NCBI GenBank assembly: GCA_030760725.1
Contig: JASWHV010000009.1
Location: forward strand, 88,896,780 to 88,960,779
Length of the DNA: 64,000 nt
Source of the DNA: Neostapfia colusana
Taxonomy: Eukaryota > Streptophyta > Magnoliopsida > Poales > Poaceae
Direction: 5' to 3'
The position numbers and the translations under genes are program-made. Below, one piece after another: positions 21,692 to 31,916 of this stretch (positions within the stretch are counted from its first letter, which is position 1; every line of letters begins with the position of its first letter). Below the pieces are notes generated by a model. It made no database searches. It was given only the letters and a program-made list of their open reading frames with translations, and was not told the DNA's origin.

Positions 21692-21697
21692 AATAAA
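21692..21697 (+). terminator. Candidate poly(A) signal of the E LTR
   Basis: AATAAA about 100 bp before the LTR end. C, D and K carry the same signal at the same place. In a 3' LTR it would end the transcript near the LTR terminus. Confidence 0.45.
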
Positions 21698-21797
21698 TGA
21701 TGATTCACTATTTGTCATCACATGTATGAGAAAACGATCATGGCATACATGTGATATCCACTCGGTTGTTCTTCGGAGAAACCGGGTGTGACAGAAG

Positions 21798-21810
21798 TGG
21801 TATCAGAGCC
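21798..21810 (+). other. Primer-binding site of element E
   Basis: TGGTATCAGAGCC, a perfect initiator-Met-tRNA complement, 4 bases after the LTR end. Confidence 0.93.
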
Positions 21811-22008
21811 AGGTTGCCCGTAGGAACGTGGACCTAGGTAGAAATGGACGTATTTAAGGACCCTATTTTCTTAAAAACTATTTTACAAAGGCGTGGGTTG
21901 AAAAGTGTTATTTAATGGGTCACTTTATTCACCTTGCCCCAACTCTATTCAAAACACGATTTTTATTTAAATCTTGTCTAACTTGATTTTAAATGCTTTA
22001 TGTTTTAG

Positions 22009-22779
22009 ATGGTTCGCATGATCCGCACCGCCCGCAAGTCCACCGGAGGGATAGTTCCTGTAGTTGCCCTTGCCCTAAGAGAGGGGAATCGTCCGGTGAT
22101 GTACCATTCCTACGGATTGGCAGTAGGAGGCTTGTTGCGCCGACTTCGTCCTATGCTCCAAGCCGCCGGCAATACGGGCAAGCTAACCATACACTACAGC
22201 TCCACCCGGACCATCCATGAGAAGCGGGAAGAATGGAGTTCAGAAATGAGGATTATCCATGAAAATCAGCTGCTCAAGATCCACCGGTCTCCAACTTGTC
22301 GAGCAACACAGGTCGATGCCGAGAAGGATGTCACCTGGGAGGCCATCACCTACCAGAGTTACATCTACTGTCGCCACCTGGACAGGACTGAGTACATGTA
22401 TGTCCTCCAGCCTGAGAGTGGTACAGCGGACTACAAGTACCCGCCAGTGCAGCAGGGGACTTCACATGAGCACATGGACCTGTGCTTGGAGGATGCTGCT
22501 ATGCTCAGCACTCGACTGCAGGAGTGTCAGCAGGAGCTTCAGGATGTTCGTGACACCCTGAAGGAGACCGAGGCATTGCTTCGAGCCAGCTTGAGGGCGA
22601 GAGAAAGAGGAGATGGGAATGAACTGTGTGTCACCGTGAATGACAGATGGACTCCTGACTCCCCAGACCGTCGGGCGAGCAGGCGTCGCCGCACTTCTCC
22701 ACCAACAGCTTCCCCACCCAAAGCGGAGTCAGAGGGCAGCCGCAATAATGAGGAAGATCCCGAGGAGCCAGCTCAGTGA
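22009..22779 (+). CDS. Extra ORF upstream of gag in E, histone-H3-tail-like N terminus (256 aa)
   Basis: Function unknown. Starts MVRMIRTARKSTGG; TARKSTGG equals H3 residues 6-13, with Arg at H3 position 2 and Pro at position 16 also matching once Met is removed. The codons read ACC GCC CGC AAG TCC ACC, a normal grass histone-like choice, so capture from a histone gene is possible. Next come a segment with GLAVGGLLRRLRPMLQAAG, a charged stretch (HEKREEWSSEMRIIHENQ), Tyr-rich TEYMYVLQ, then a predicted coiled coil (MLSTRLQECQQELQD and on). The tail has RRASRRRRTSPP, a likely nuclear signal, and an acidic end. The ORF is intact; gag-pol beside it carries stops and frameshifts. TATGTTTTAG abuts the ATG. 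Translation from this ATG is my choice; splicing from the LTR could add upstream residues. Confidence 0.72.
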   Translation: MVRMIRTARKSTGGIVPVVALALREGNRPVMYHSYGLAVGGLLRRLRPMLQAAGNTGKLTIHYSSTRTIHEKREEWSSEMRIIHENQLLKIHRSPTCRATQVDAEKDVTWEAITYQSYIYCRHLDRTEYMYVLQPESGTADYKYPPVQQGTSHEHMDLCLEDAAMLSTRLQECQQELQDVRDTLKETEALLRASLRARERGDGNELCVTVNDRWTPDSPDRRASRRRRTSPPTASPPKAESEGSRNNEEDPEEPAQ

Positions 22780-23015
22780 TACGAGTCGTGTAGAGTCCTT
22801 TCCCTTAGTTCAGCAGGTTATCGAGTAGTCGAGTCGATACCTTAATTAATGGTGTGTTAATGTTTGGTGTGGGACGTGAGTTGTGTAAGCCATGGGCATT
22901 TGTCCGCAACCTTGTCTTTAGGCTGTTTTGCTTTGATGTGTGAACCCCTATGAATTAAGAGTGCATTTATGTTCGCGTGTGATGTGAAACCCTCAGAAAA
23001 TGTTAATATAATAAG
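22780..23015 (+). other. Spacer between extra ORF and gag in E
   Basis: No ORF. It contains CAACCTTGTCTTTAG (AG at 22920-22921), a good acceptor candidate, and ACCCTCAG at 22996. The last bases before the gag ATG are ATAATAAG. Confidence 0.5.
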
Positions 23016-26000
23016 ATGGCCGGAAGAGGAAAGGGTCATGGTGCCAACCCCGCCAACAACAACGATGAGGCCGGCAACCCTCATCTTTCTGGAGGACAAG
23101 ACAGGGGTGGTCGCTGTGAAGGAGTTGATCCCATCCACCAAATGCTTGAAAATCAGAATCAGCTCATCCAGAGCCTAACTCAAGTGGTGGCCAACTTGCA
23201 CCAAGTACCACCTCCACAAGCTGCACCACACCAACAAAGGTTGAGTGATTTTCTAGGGACTCAACCTCCAAAATTTGCAAGTGCTGCTGAACCTCTGGAG
23301 GCAGATGATTGGCTAAAGACCATTGAGAGCAAGATGAGGATCATACAATGCCAAGGGTGTGAGAGTGTGTTGTTCTCCTCTCACCAATTGCATGGACCTG
23401 CTGCTGATTGGTGGACCACTTACGTGGCCGCCCATCATGACCCTGAGAACATCACTTGGGAAGAGTTCAAGCATAGTTTCCGCAACCATTACATACCAAG
23501 GGGTGAACTCAAAAACAAGAGAAAGGAGTTCTTGGGGCTGCAGCAAGGAAACATGACTGTGAGGGAATACCTCACTAAATTCACCCAACTATCCCGTTAT
23601 GCACCACGGGACATCGAGACTGATTAGCAGAAACATGACAGCTTTGTGGAAGGACTTACCGCGGAAATGCAGTGTGCAATGTCCTCCAACGAGTATGAAA
23701 GCTTCCAAAAGATGGTGGATAGAGCATTTGTTGTGGAGAGGAAGCTGAAGGCCTTGGAAAATGAAAATAAGAGGAAGGCCGGGTGGTCACACCAAGCCTC
23801 GGGTAGCAACACCCGCCCACGTCTGATGCAGCAACCCGCAGGGCAGACGAGCCGTGCTGCGGTACCCTACTCAGCACCGAGAGGGTACAACCCGAATTTC
23901 AGGCCTCCGGCAGCACCAGCACCACCACAGCGTCAGTTTGGAGAGCAGCCTCGCCCTACATATCAACCTCGACCAGCAGTACAAGGACCCCCAAAGCAAC
24001 CCCAAGACAACAAAGGCCAGGCACCTAAGGTTGAGGTGCAATGCTTTAACTGTGGTGAAGTGGGGCACTACGCCCATAAGTGCCCAAAGAAGAAGCCCGG
24101 GCAGCCGCAAAAGCAGAATGTAATGCGAGGACGGGTGAACCACGTCACCATGGAGGAGGCGCAAGAGGCACCCGATGTGGTAGTTGGTAAGTTTCCTGCC
24201 AATTTACACAAGAGGAAAGTGGGATGGTCACACCAAGCCTCGGGTAGCAACACACGCCCACGACTGATGCAACCAACCGCAGGGCAGACGAGCCGTGCTG
24301 TGGTGCCCTACTCAGCACCTAGAGGGTACAACCCAAATTTCAGGCCTCCATCAGCACCGGCACAGCCGCAGCGTCAGTTTGTACAGCAGCCTCGTCCCAC
24401 ATATCCACCTCGACCAGCAGTGCAAGTACCACAGAACCAACCCCAAGACAACAAAGGCCAGGCACCTAAGGTTGGGGTACAATGCTTCAACTGTGGTGAA
24501 GTGGGGCACTACGCCCATAAGTGCCCAAAGAAGAAGCCTATGCCGCCACCACAGCAGAATGTGATGCGAGGACGGGTGAACCACGTGACCATGGAGGAAG
24601 CGCAAGAGGCACCTGAGGTGGTAGTTGGTAAGTTTCCTGCCAATTTACACATTGCAACCCTGTTGTTCGATTCTGGTGCTACCCACTCGTTCATTGCCCA
24701 AGGGTTTGTTAAGAAGCATGATCTAGCAACAACACAAATGAACCATATGCTAGCAATAAACTCTCCAGGGGGAGAAATAAGGACAAGACAAGTGTGTCCC
24801 AAGGTGAATTTAGACATTAATGGGGTGGTATTTACTGCAAACCTCATAGTGATAGATTCACCAGGGATAGATATTATTTTGTGTATGGATTGGTTGACCA
24901 AATATAAAGGAATCATCCATTGTTCGACAAGAACGGTGGAACTAACTCACCCTAGTGGCACTAGAGTAGAGTTCATAACCATACAAGAGCCTAGGAGGGA
25001 CATTAAACTCAATCAAGTTGAGGTGGAAGTGGAGGAGATCAGGATCATCAGGGAATATCCAGATGTTTTTCCGGAGGAGTTGCCAGGTATGCCTCCCGAT
25101 CGTGAGGTGGAATTCGCGATTGAGATAGTGCTTGGAACAGCTCCGATATACAAGAGACCCTATCGGATGGACTCCAAACAGATGGAAGAACTCAAGGAAC
25201 ATTTAAGAGAATTGACAGAGAAAGGGGTACATTCGTCCTAGTTCTTCACCATGGGGAGCTCCAGTGATATTTGTGCCCAAGAAGGACGGAACCCAAAAAT
25301 TATGCGTAGACTACCGTGCGTTGAATGAAGTAACCATCAAGAATAAGTACCCATTACCCCGCATTGAAGACTTGTTTGATCAGTTGAGGGGAGCTTGTGT
25401 GTTCTCGAAAATTGATCTCAGATCGGGATACCACCAACTTAAGATAAGGCAAACTGATATTCCAAAGATAGCTTTAGTATCTCGGTACGGACTGTATGAA
25501 TACACCGTCATGCCTTTCGGGCTAACTAATGCCCCGGCATACTTCATGTATCTCATGAACAAGGTATTCATGGAATATCTGGACAAATTTGTGGTGGTTT
25601 TCATTGATGACATTCTCGTCTTTTCCAAAGATGAAGAAGAACATGAGAGGCATTTAAGGTTGGTGTTGCAAAAGCTGAGAGAACACCAACTATATGCCAA
25701 GTTAAGCAAGTGTGAGTTTTGGTTGAAGAGAGTTCCCTTCTTAGGACATATAATCTCAAAGGGAGGAATCTCCGTAGATCCCGCCAAGATCGAGGATGTA
25801 CAGAAGTGGAAGACCCCTGAGAATGTCGGGGAAGTTCGAAGCTTCTTAGGATTGGCTGGGTATTATCGACGGTTTATCGAGGGTTTCTCCAAGATTTTGA
25901 GACCCCTCACCAAATTGTTGGAGAAGGGAATCACATTCACATGGACACCGCAGTGCGAGATGAGTTTTCAAGAGCTGAAGAAAAGATTGACAACAGCACC

Positions 26001-27326
26001 AGTGCTAGTTATGCCAGATATGCAGAAGAACTTTTCGGTGTACTGCGATGCCTCTGGAAACGGGTTGGGATGTGTTCTCATTGAAGAGGGGCATGTCGTG
26101 GCATATGCATCCCGGCAGCTCCGGAAGCACGAGAAGAACTATCCTACGCATGACCTAGAGCTAGCTGCAGTAGTACACACGTTGAAGATTTGGCGGCATT
26201 ACTTTATGGGGAAGAGGACAGAGATATATACGGATCATAAGAGCTTAAAGTATATTTTCACACAGCCAGATCTCAACCTCAGACAAATGAGATGGTTAGA
26301 GCTAATCAACGACTTTGATGTGGGCATCAACTATCATCCTGGGAAAGCGAACGTCGTAGCAGATGCTTTAAGCCGGAAGGTGCAGATCAATAGGTTAAGC
26401 TTAAAGGACATGCCTATAGAACTGAAGGAAGAGGTTGTAAACTCAATCTATGTCTGGTGAATAGTGGTGAGGCCATCGCCATGGAAGTGGACTCCACATT
26501 AGAGCAAGACATACGCAACGGTCAGAAGAATGACGAGAAGATACAAGAGATCAGAGAACTCATCAAGGATAATAAAACCCCTGGTTTCAGAGAGGATGAA
26601 CAAGGTACGGTGTGGCACGGGAAAAGAATCTGTGTGTCTGAAGTGAAGGAGATCTGTGAATTGATTTTGAAGGAGGCTCATGATTCCGACTATTCCATTC
26701 ATCCTGGAAGTACGAAGATGTATCATGACCTCAAGAGCAGGTATTGGTGGTATGGAATGAAGCGAGATGTCGAGGAACATGTTGCCCTGTGTGACACATG
26801 TCAGTTGGTGAAAGCAGAACATCAACGACCCGCGGGATTATTGCAACCACTCAAAGTGCCTGAATGGAAATGGGAAGAAATCGGTATGGATTTCATAGTG
26901 GGACTGCCTAGGACCCAATCAGGATATGATTCGATATGGGTCATCATCGACAAGCTAACCAAGGTAGCTCATTTCATCCCCGTGAAAGAAAGCTACAGCG
27001 GATCCGAATTGGCAGAATTATACATGTCAAGGATCGTGTGTTTCCATGGAGTGCCAAAGAAGATAGTGTCAGATCGAGGGACACAGTTCACCTCAAGGTT
27101 CTAGCAGAAGTTAAATGAAACCATGGGAACCCATCTAAATTTCAGTTCTGCCTATCACCCCCAGACTGACGGGCAGACAGAAAGAACCAATCAGATCCTT
27201 GAGGATATACTGAGAGCGTGTGCGCTCAAGAACAATAGGAGTTGGGATAAGAACTTACCGTATGCGGAGTTCTCCTATAACAACAGCTATCAGGCTAGTA
27301 TGAAGATATCACCATTTGAAGCTTTG
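23016..27326 (+). pseudogene. gag-pol of element E with duplicated zinc knuckle
   Basis: Gag starts MAGRGKGHGANP. Capsid carries HQLHGPAADWWTTYVAAHHDPENIT and HYIPRGELKN. Two zinc knuckles, each CFNCGEVGHYAHKC, lie at 24042-24083 and 24483-24524 because of a 441-bp in-frame duplication. Protease LLFDSGATHSF is near 24661-24693. RT has FIDD near 25602-25613 intact; RNase H has VYCDAS and the TDH motif. The integrase zinc region runs HPGSTKMYHDL to CDTCQLVK. The core keeps its Asp, Asp and Glu: IIDKLTK, SDRGTQ and QTERTN. Breaks: TAG at 23625-23627, +1 frameshift near 25226, -1 near 26442, TAG at 27103 (TGG to TAG). F interrupts after FEALC. Despite the breaks every catalytic residue I can see is present, so decay is recent. 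Confidence 0.9.
23769..24650 (+). repeat. 441-bp in-frame direct duplication in gag of E
   Basis: Copy 1 is 23769-24209 and copy 2 starts at 24210. Both begin AAGAGGAA and run from KRK(A/V)GWSHQASGSNTRP through the zinc knuckle to GKFPANLH. The copies differ at many positions, for instance GQPQKQN against MPPPQQN, so they look like two subfamily variants brought together rather than a fresh slippage copy. Confidence 0.88.
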
Positions 27327-29892
27327 TGTAAGGGCCTCAGTTTTTGACACATATTTGAAGTGTCCATCACCATACACACACACCTCATTTGAGGAAAGTT
27401 GATGAACACAAATGAAGGGCAAGTAACCACCATCAACATGTTCATTAGAGAACAAACTCACATATTGCAAAAGTGGCATTTTCTACATGTGATATAGATG
27501 TGCTGGGCATATGAAAACTTCTACACATTGCTAAGGATGTCCATGCCAAGTTTCACCCAAATTCAAAACCTTGTAGAGGTCATTTTGGGTATAGTTAGGA
27601 AGAGGGCAGTTTGAAACCATATTCAAATTCAAACTGTTTTTATCCCATGAATTTAAAAGTGGGAGGCATATTCTTATTCAGCACATTTTTGTGAGCTCAC
27701 ACACCAAATTTCACTCCATTTGGAGTTGATCTTGACATGAGCTAAGTGGAACAAATTCAAACTTTATTTGAATTCAAAACTGAACTTGTGCTGAAATTCA
27801 TTCATACCAAACCCAATTTGAATTCTACTCAATTCAAATGGCTCATGGGTGAATAATTTGAATCACCAGGGGTATTTTGGGTCTCACTGTTTACAACAGT
27901 GATTAGGAGTAAATTTCAGAGGTTAAAACCCCGGGTGGGACCCACATGTCCTAGAGAGAAGGAGGCAAAACTTGCACACAAAGTCAGCCTCGGTAGGAAA
28001 TTCCACCGAGCAGCTGTTGGATGTGCCACCGAGCAGCTACCGGCGCCACCAGCTGCTTCCCCTCTCCACGCGCTGCCGCCCAGGGCGGCTTGCTCACGCC
28101 CCCACGCGACCGGCACCGCCTCAGCCGAGCAGGAGTCGGCCGGCTTTATCTCCTTGCGTGCAAACCCGAGCAGCGGCATTGTTTCTCGCCGCAGCTCTCT
28201 GCTCAATCGGGAAAACCAGCAAACGATCTCCTATTTCGTCCCTGAGCTGCTAGACAGCAACCTGAGATTGCCCTCTACCTCCCCAATGCCAGAAACCCCG
28301 AGCTCCGACCTCCTTTGCCCGAGAGCGATCGCCACAGCGGCGACTCAACCTCAGCCGAGAGTCAGGCGCCGTGGACAGCGTTCCACAGGCGTGTTCACGG
28401 TCCAGCAAGAGAGGCAACAGGAGCGCGTGACCACCGTTCTGCTCTCCTCCAAGTTTGGAAGCAAACCGTGAAGAATCCACAGAGAATTTCCAGTTTTTGC
28501 TCCGGCGACCATAAACCGAGCTTCCAGTACGGATTCTTCAAATTCTCGCTCTATGATCTTTCGTTGGTTATCAAATCTTGCACATAGACGCTGGACTAGC
28601 CGGCGATCAAGTTATTTTCTGCATCCGTGGCGTGAAACTGTCTAGGAGTGACGAATTTCGAGCTCGATCAAGGGCGGTCATGGCGGGCACGATCGGTCAC
28701 ACGGTGCCGACCGACTTGCCGCCATCCCTGAACCCTTTTGAAACCTTGTCGAGCCTCCTATAGGTACACTAATACTGTAGGACCGTTTGTTCGAGGTGTT
28801 GGCGGGTTAGAACCCACGGTCGACGGCGCCGAACCTCAACCGAGGCCGCGGCACGTCGCCGGGCTATTTCCGGTCACCGCCAGCCCGACCTGACACCACC
28901 GACGTGTTCCTCGACGTTGATAACCCCCTGGCAGCGAGTTTCAGACGATGGGAGGTCCGGCAGCGGCGAGCCGGCGAGCTCCGGGTCTGCTCCAGCGAGG
29001 TCGGCGGCGCGGGCGCGAGAGAGCGGCGGGAGGAAGACGAAGCCGGCTGGCCCACGTATCAGAGGCTGAAGAATTTAAATCGAGATCGGGTGTGGCCGGG
29101 ATCGGTTGTGCTGGCGCGCAAATACCCTGTGGGCCTCAGTGTGCCGGACACCTCCACGCTCAACACGTGTCCCTGCGGGCCCCGGTCGATTTAAACTTTT
29201 CCCCCGATTTTCAGAATTCTTCCAAACTTCAAATCCTCATAACTTTTGCTAGAAAGCTCCAAATCGAGTGAACCAAATTTTGTTGGATTCAGCTCTCTGA
29301 GCACTTTCCAGCAAATCAAGTTTCACTTCATGAAAATCCTTATTTCTTCAGAATTAATTCCTCAAAGTTTAAAATGTTAGGAATTTTAACTGGAGAATCT
29401 TTTGGAGGAAAATCCTGAAATTTTGCTGGGATGTTCACCAAAATATCCCTGAACTACCATAAAATTTCAGATCCATTTGAGCTCATTTGATCCACCTAAT
29501 GGTGTGATTAGTGAAACTGTTCCAGAGAAAATAGAAAATGTTCAGAAACATTTTCAGAATTTTCTCTGAAATTGTTTAGCTCATATCCTTAGCTAGGAAC
29601 CTTCAACTTAAGTGAGACCAACTCCATTAGAAGCCTCTGAAAATCTAGTTTTCAGAAAGTCATAGTTTGTTTCATGTATATCCTTAGAACACCCTAAAAG
29701 CCTTTAATTAAGGTCAAGTACATAATTAATTGTGGAGGGCTCAAATGAGCTTTGCTGCAACTAAAACTTGACCAAGTCTGTATTTAGGTTGTAACCAAAC
29801 CACAGTAAAAGTTTCAACGTCATAGAGTCTGTCTAGTGAGAGTTATAGACTTCACAACTTCAAACTTAATACAAATGCATTTAAATTGATAC

Positions 29893-31180
29893 ATGTACCT
29901 CTTGTATCATGTAGTCGCTAAGGTCGAGGAGGAACCCGAAGTCCTAGACTTCGTTACTCCGGAGGAGCAGCTACCCTACGACCAAGAGCAGCAAGGTAAG
30001 CCCCGGTTTGCATTAACCGTTTTAACAAATTTTTATTGTTTTGAGCACTTACTTGAGTATTATGATTCTTTGCATTAGAGTCTTGTGTGGAAACCCAACT
30101 GCATAGCCAAGAAAACCATGGATTGGGTTTAGGATTTACCAACCCTGTTAGCTACTGCAATGCTAAGGTAGAGTAGGATTTGATACAAGTGGAGTAGTTG
30201 GAACTACTCGCGAGCATAGGCTAGAGGTACTCGACTCGGGTAGAGATAGCACATGATACACATGGCAAGAAAGATGAGACCGAGCGGGGAGTAAGGGCAG
30301 CAGGACTTTGGGGCCTGTGTGCTGTAGCTCCGCTTGTGTCGATTGAGGACCGAGCCGTGTGCGGGCCTGTTGAACAAGCTAGAACTGTACCGAAGACCTA
30401 ACGGCTATATGGGAACCGGGGAACTGATGTAACTTGGTTAGCTGGGTGTTGAGGCATAGCTGGTCGTTCAGAGGGTAGGTTGAGAGCTCAAGGTGTAAAT
30501 CGGCTGGCGGCACTGAGATGCGCGTGCAGAGACCTCTTGCTCGGGACGATTGGACCGGTTCAACATTTGGCCAACGGGTGAAAGGTAGTTGCCTACGGCG
30601 TCCGTGATGGTTGTTGTAGGCAACATCGAGTATGGGCGTACGTGACGGGTTGTTCGGGTAACCCTGCAGGTGTAAATCGATTATAATCGCCGTCCCTCGC
30701 GGTCAGTGAGTACCACTTGTTCACTGTACCGTGACGTAGAAAGAACAGGCTAGTTACATGTTAAAATGTTGCTGAGTGAAAGATGGACTTTTGCTTGTTA
30801 ATGATTTGCTGTAGTTTAGAGCTTATTAAAGTTCCTTTCAACTTTGGGCAAAGTACATGAGAGAAATGCGTTTCTTGTTTGATTGCGGCTCTCTCATGTG
30901 CCTTAGCGTAAGGTTCTCCACAACCTGCTGCTAAAACTTGAAAGTAAGGTTCTACTAATTAGGCGAGTCCTTGCAAATGATTTTTACCTCATGTAACCCA
31001 TAACCCCTCATGTATAAGTTCCATGTTTAGGTGAGACGGGTCAGACTTGCTGAGCCTTCGTGCTCACTGCTTGTGTTTGAAGCTTTTGCAGGGTTCTATG
31101 AGGAAGGGACTCCCGAACAGGAGACGGAACCCCAGGAGGGGAACCCCGTCGAGTGGGAGTCGTGCACGCCGCAGAGTTAG
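29893..31180 (+). other. Putative split small ORF inside the F LTR
   Basis: Block 1 is open from an ATG at 29893, runs through VAKVEEEPEVLDFVTP and EEQLPYDQEQQ, and ends GCAAG|GTAAGC at 29995, a textbook plant donor. Block 2 starts at 31092 after GAAGCTTTTGCAG and in phase 1 reads GFYEEGTPEQETEPQEG to EWESCTPQS and a TAG at 31178-31180. This is the best preserved of the split ORFs: it has a start codon and canonical GT-AG sites. J's LTR carries the same frame, with YDQQQQ|G and an ending EWEPYTPR. Function unknown; predicted product very acidic, no membrane segment. Confidence 0.6.
31051..31066 (+). promoter_or_regulatory. Hairpin upstream of the LTR acceptor (F)
   Basis: TGAGC-CTTCGT-GCTCA, 25 bases before the acceptor at 31091. 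It replaces the GAGTACC/GGTACTC stem of C, D, E and K but keeps pairing and position. Confidence 0.5.
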
Positions 31181-31220
31181 TGTGCGTGTGTGCTAGCAAG
31201 GACAAACACAGCCGGAAGGT

Positions 31221-31916
31221 ATGTGGCAAGTGGCAGCCCGTGACACCATGTCACGTTTCTGCCAACTACACGTGCAGGCTATGGAGGGCACTCCATATGC
31301 GCTCGTTCCGGTGGAGGGACGGGCTCAGCATGTGTGGAAAGAGAGGTACCTGGAGGCAACAGATCCGGGTTGCCCAAGGTACAGCCCCGCGGAGGCAAAC
31401 CTCAGCCTCCAGATGAGGGCGGGAAACGCCGTGATGGACAGCCAAGCTGTTCATACGGAGCATCTCGCCGCAAGGCTCAAGGAGAGCACAAGCCGTGGAG
31501 ATCATTTCGAGAGTTCTCACAGCGCACTCCGCAATGTGCTCCTTCCGACGATCAAGCGACTGAATGACCAACATAATCAGTTGCATCGTCTGAAGAAGGC
31601 GAAGAGGAAAAGCCGTGTCAACATCGCGGCGTTGCAAGAGCTGGTACAGACTTTAACCCAGCAGAATGAGGACCTTGCTCAAGAGCGGGACGACGCTATT
31701 GAGGAAGGGCAAGGCTGGGAAGAAGACTACAACCAAGCCATGGACGAGGTGCATGCATTGCAGGACCTCGTACCTCCGGTATTGGGCGTAACAGTAGTCT
31801 TGGGCCTTCCAGCAATGGGAGAACCCGAGATGGGAGAAGAGGTGGTAGATCCAGAGCCACCAGCAGAGGTACCGAAGGAGGACGACCCGCAGGAGGTCGA
31901 GTTCTACTCCGAGTAA
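31221..31916 (+). CDS. Extra ORF upstream of gag in F, coiled-coil rich (231 aa)
   Basis: Function unknown and not clearly homologous to the C/E ORF, though it sits in the same slot before gag. The first Met is at 31221, but the true start may be lost because the LTR end and PBS upstream are deleted. Residues about 70-200 look like a long coiled coil: HTEHLAARLKE, RNVLLPTIKRLNDQHNQLH, RLKKAKRKSR, then IAALQELVQTLTQQNEDLAQ and on to MDEVHALQDL. The RLKKAKRKSR cluster could be a nuclear signal. The C terminus is Pro/Glu-rich and acidic, ending EVEFYSE. It is open throughout although F's pol is heavily damaged. Confidence 0.6.
   Translation: MWQVAARDTMSRFCQLHVQAMEGTPYALVPVEGRAQHVWKERYLEATDPGCPRYSPAEANLSLQMRAGNAVMDSQAVHTEHLAARLKESTSRGDHFESSHSALRNVLLPTIKRLNDQHNQLHRLKKAKRKSRVNIAALQELVQTLTQQNEDLAQERDDAIEEGQGWEEDYNQAMDEVHALQDLVPPVLGVTVVLGLPAMGEPEMGEEVVDPEPPAEVPKEDDPQEVEFYSE

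Larger units (their letters stand above)
18393..21793 (+). repeat. 5' LTR of element E (3401 bp)
   Basis: TGTAACACCCC to GGGTGTGACA. Parts in order: U3 (about 415 bp); TATA at 18777; GC-rich leader exon ending ACTCG|GTGAGC at 19052/19053; AT-rich intron-like 19300-20300; small exon 20325-20393; second intron-like stretch; hairpin 21434-21450; exon 21487 on; AATAAA at 21692. If the start and poly(A) sites are as placed, the R region is about 2.9 kb, unusually long. Confidence 0.9.
18393..27326 (+). mobile_element. Ty3/gypsy (Tekay/Del-like) element E, 3' end lost
   Basis: Full 5' LTR, perfect PBS, extra ORF, gag and pol up to the integrase, on the plus strand. F is inserted after GAAGCTTTG at 27326. 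The remainder of integrase, the PPT and the 3' LTR are not in the window; they were removed by the deletion at 36506/36507. Confidence 0.9.
27327..31220 (+). repeat. 5' LTR of element F, 3' end missing
   Basis: U3 and promoter are in 27327-28200; I could not pin a TATA box. A GC-rich leader runs to about 28760 (CCTATAG|GTACAC is a donor candidate), with a second GC-rich block at 28800-29190. An AT-rich intron-like stretch is at 29200-29870, a small exon ends at 29995, an intron runs to 31091, and an exon ends at a TAG at 31180. The expected LTR end and PBS should follow within about 350 bp but are absent; sequence runs instead into the extra ORF. Confidence 0.75.

Noticed and set aside
22040..22110. 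Extending the H3 similarity beyond the first 20 residues (VALALRE against H3 VALREI)
   Set aside because: The spacing does not fit histone H3 and the following residues do not match. Only the tail match is supported.
24509..24916. 135 aa minus-strand frame opposite gag-protease of E (similar ones at 10309-10716, 25380-25787, 56662-57069 opposite RT)
   Set aside because: They are exact shadows of conserved gag-pol codons and are conserved only because the sense strand is.
31153..31230. SRKVCGK upstream of F's extra ORF as a decayed H3-like tail
   Set aside because: Too short, wrong frame relation to the ORF, and a deletion junction lies in the same place.
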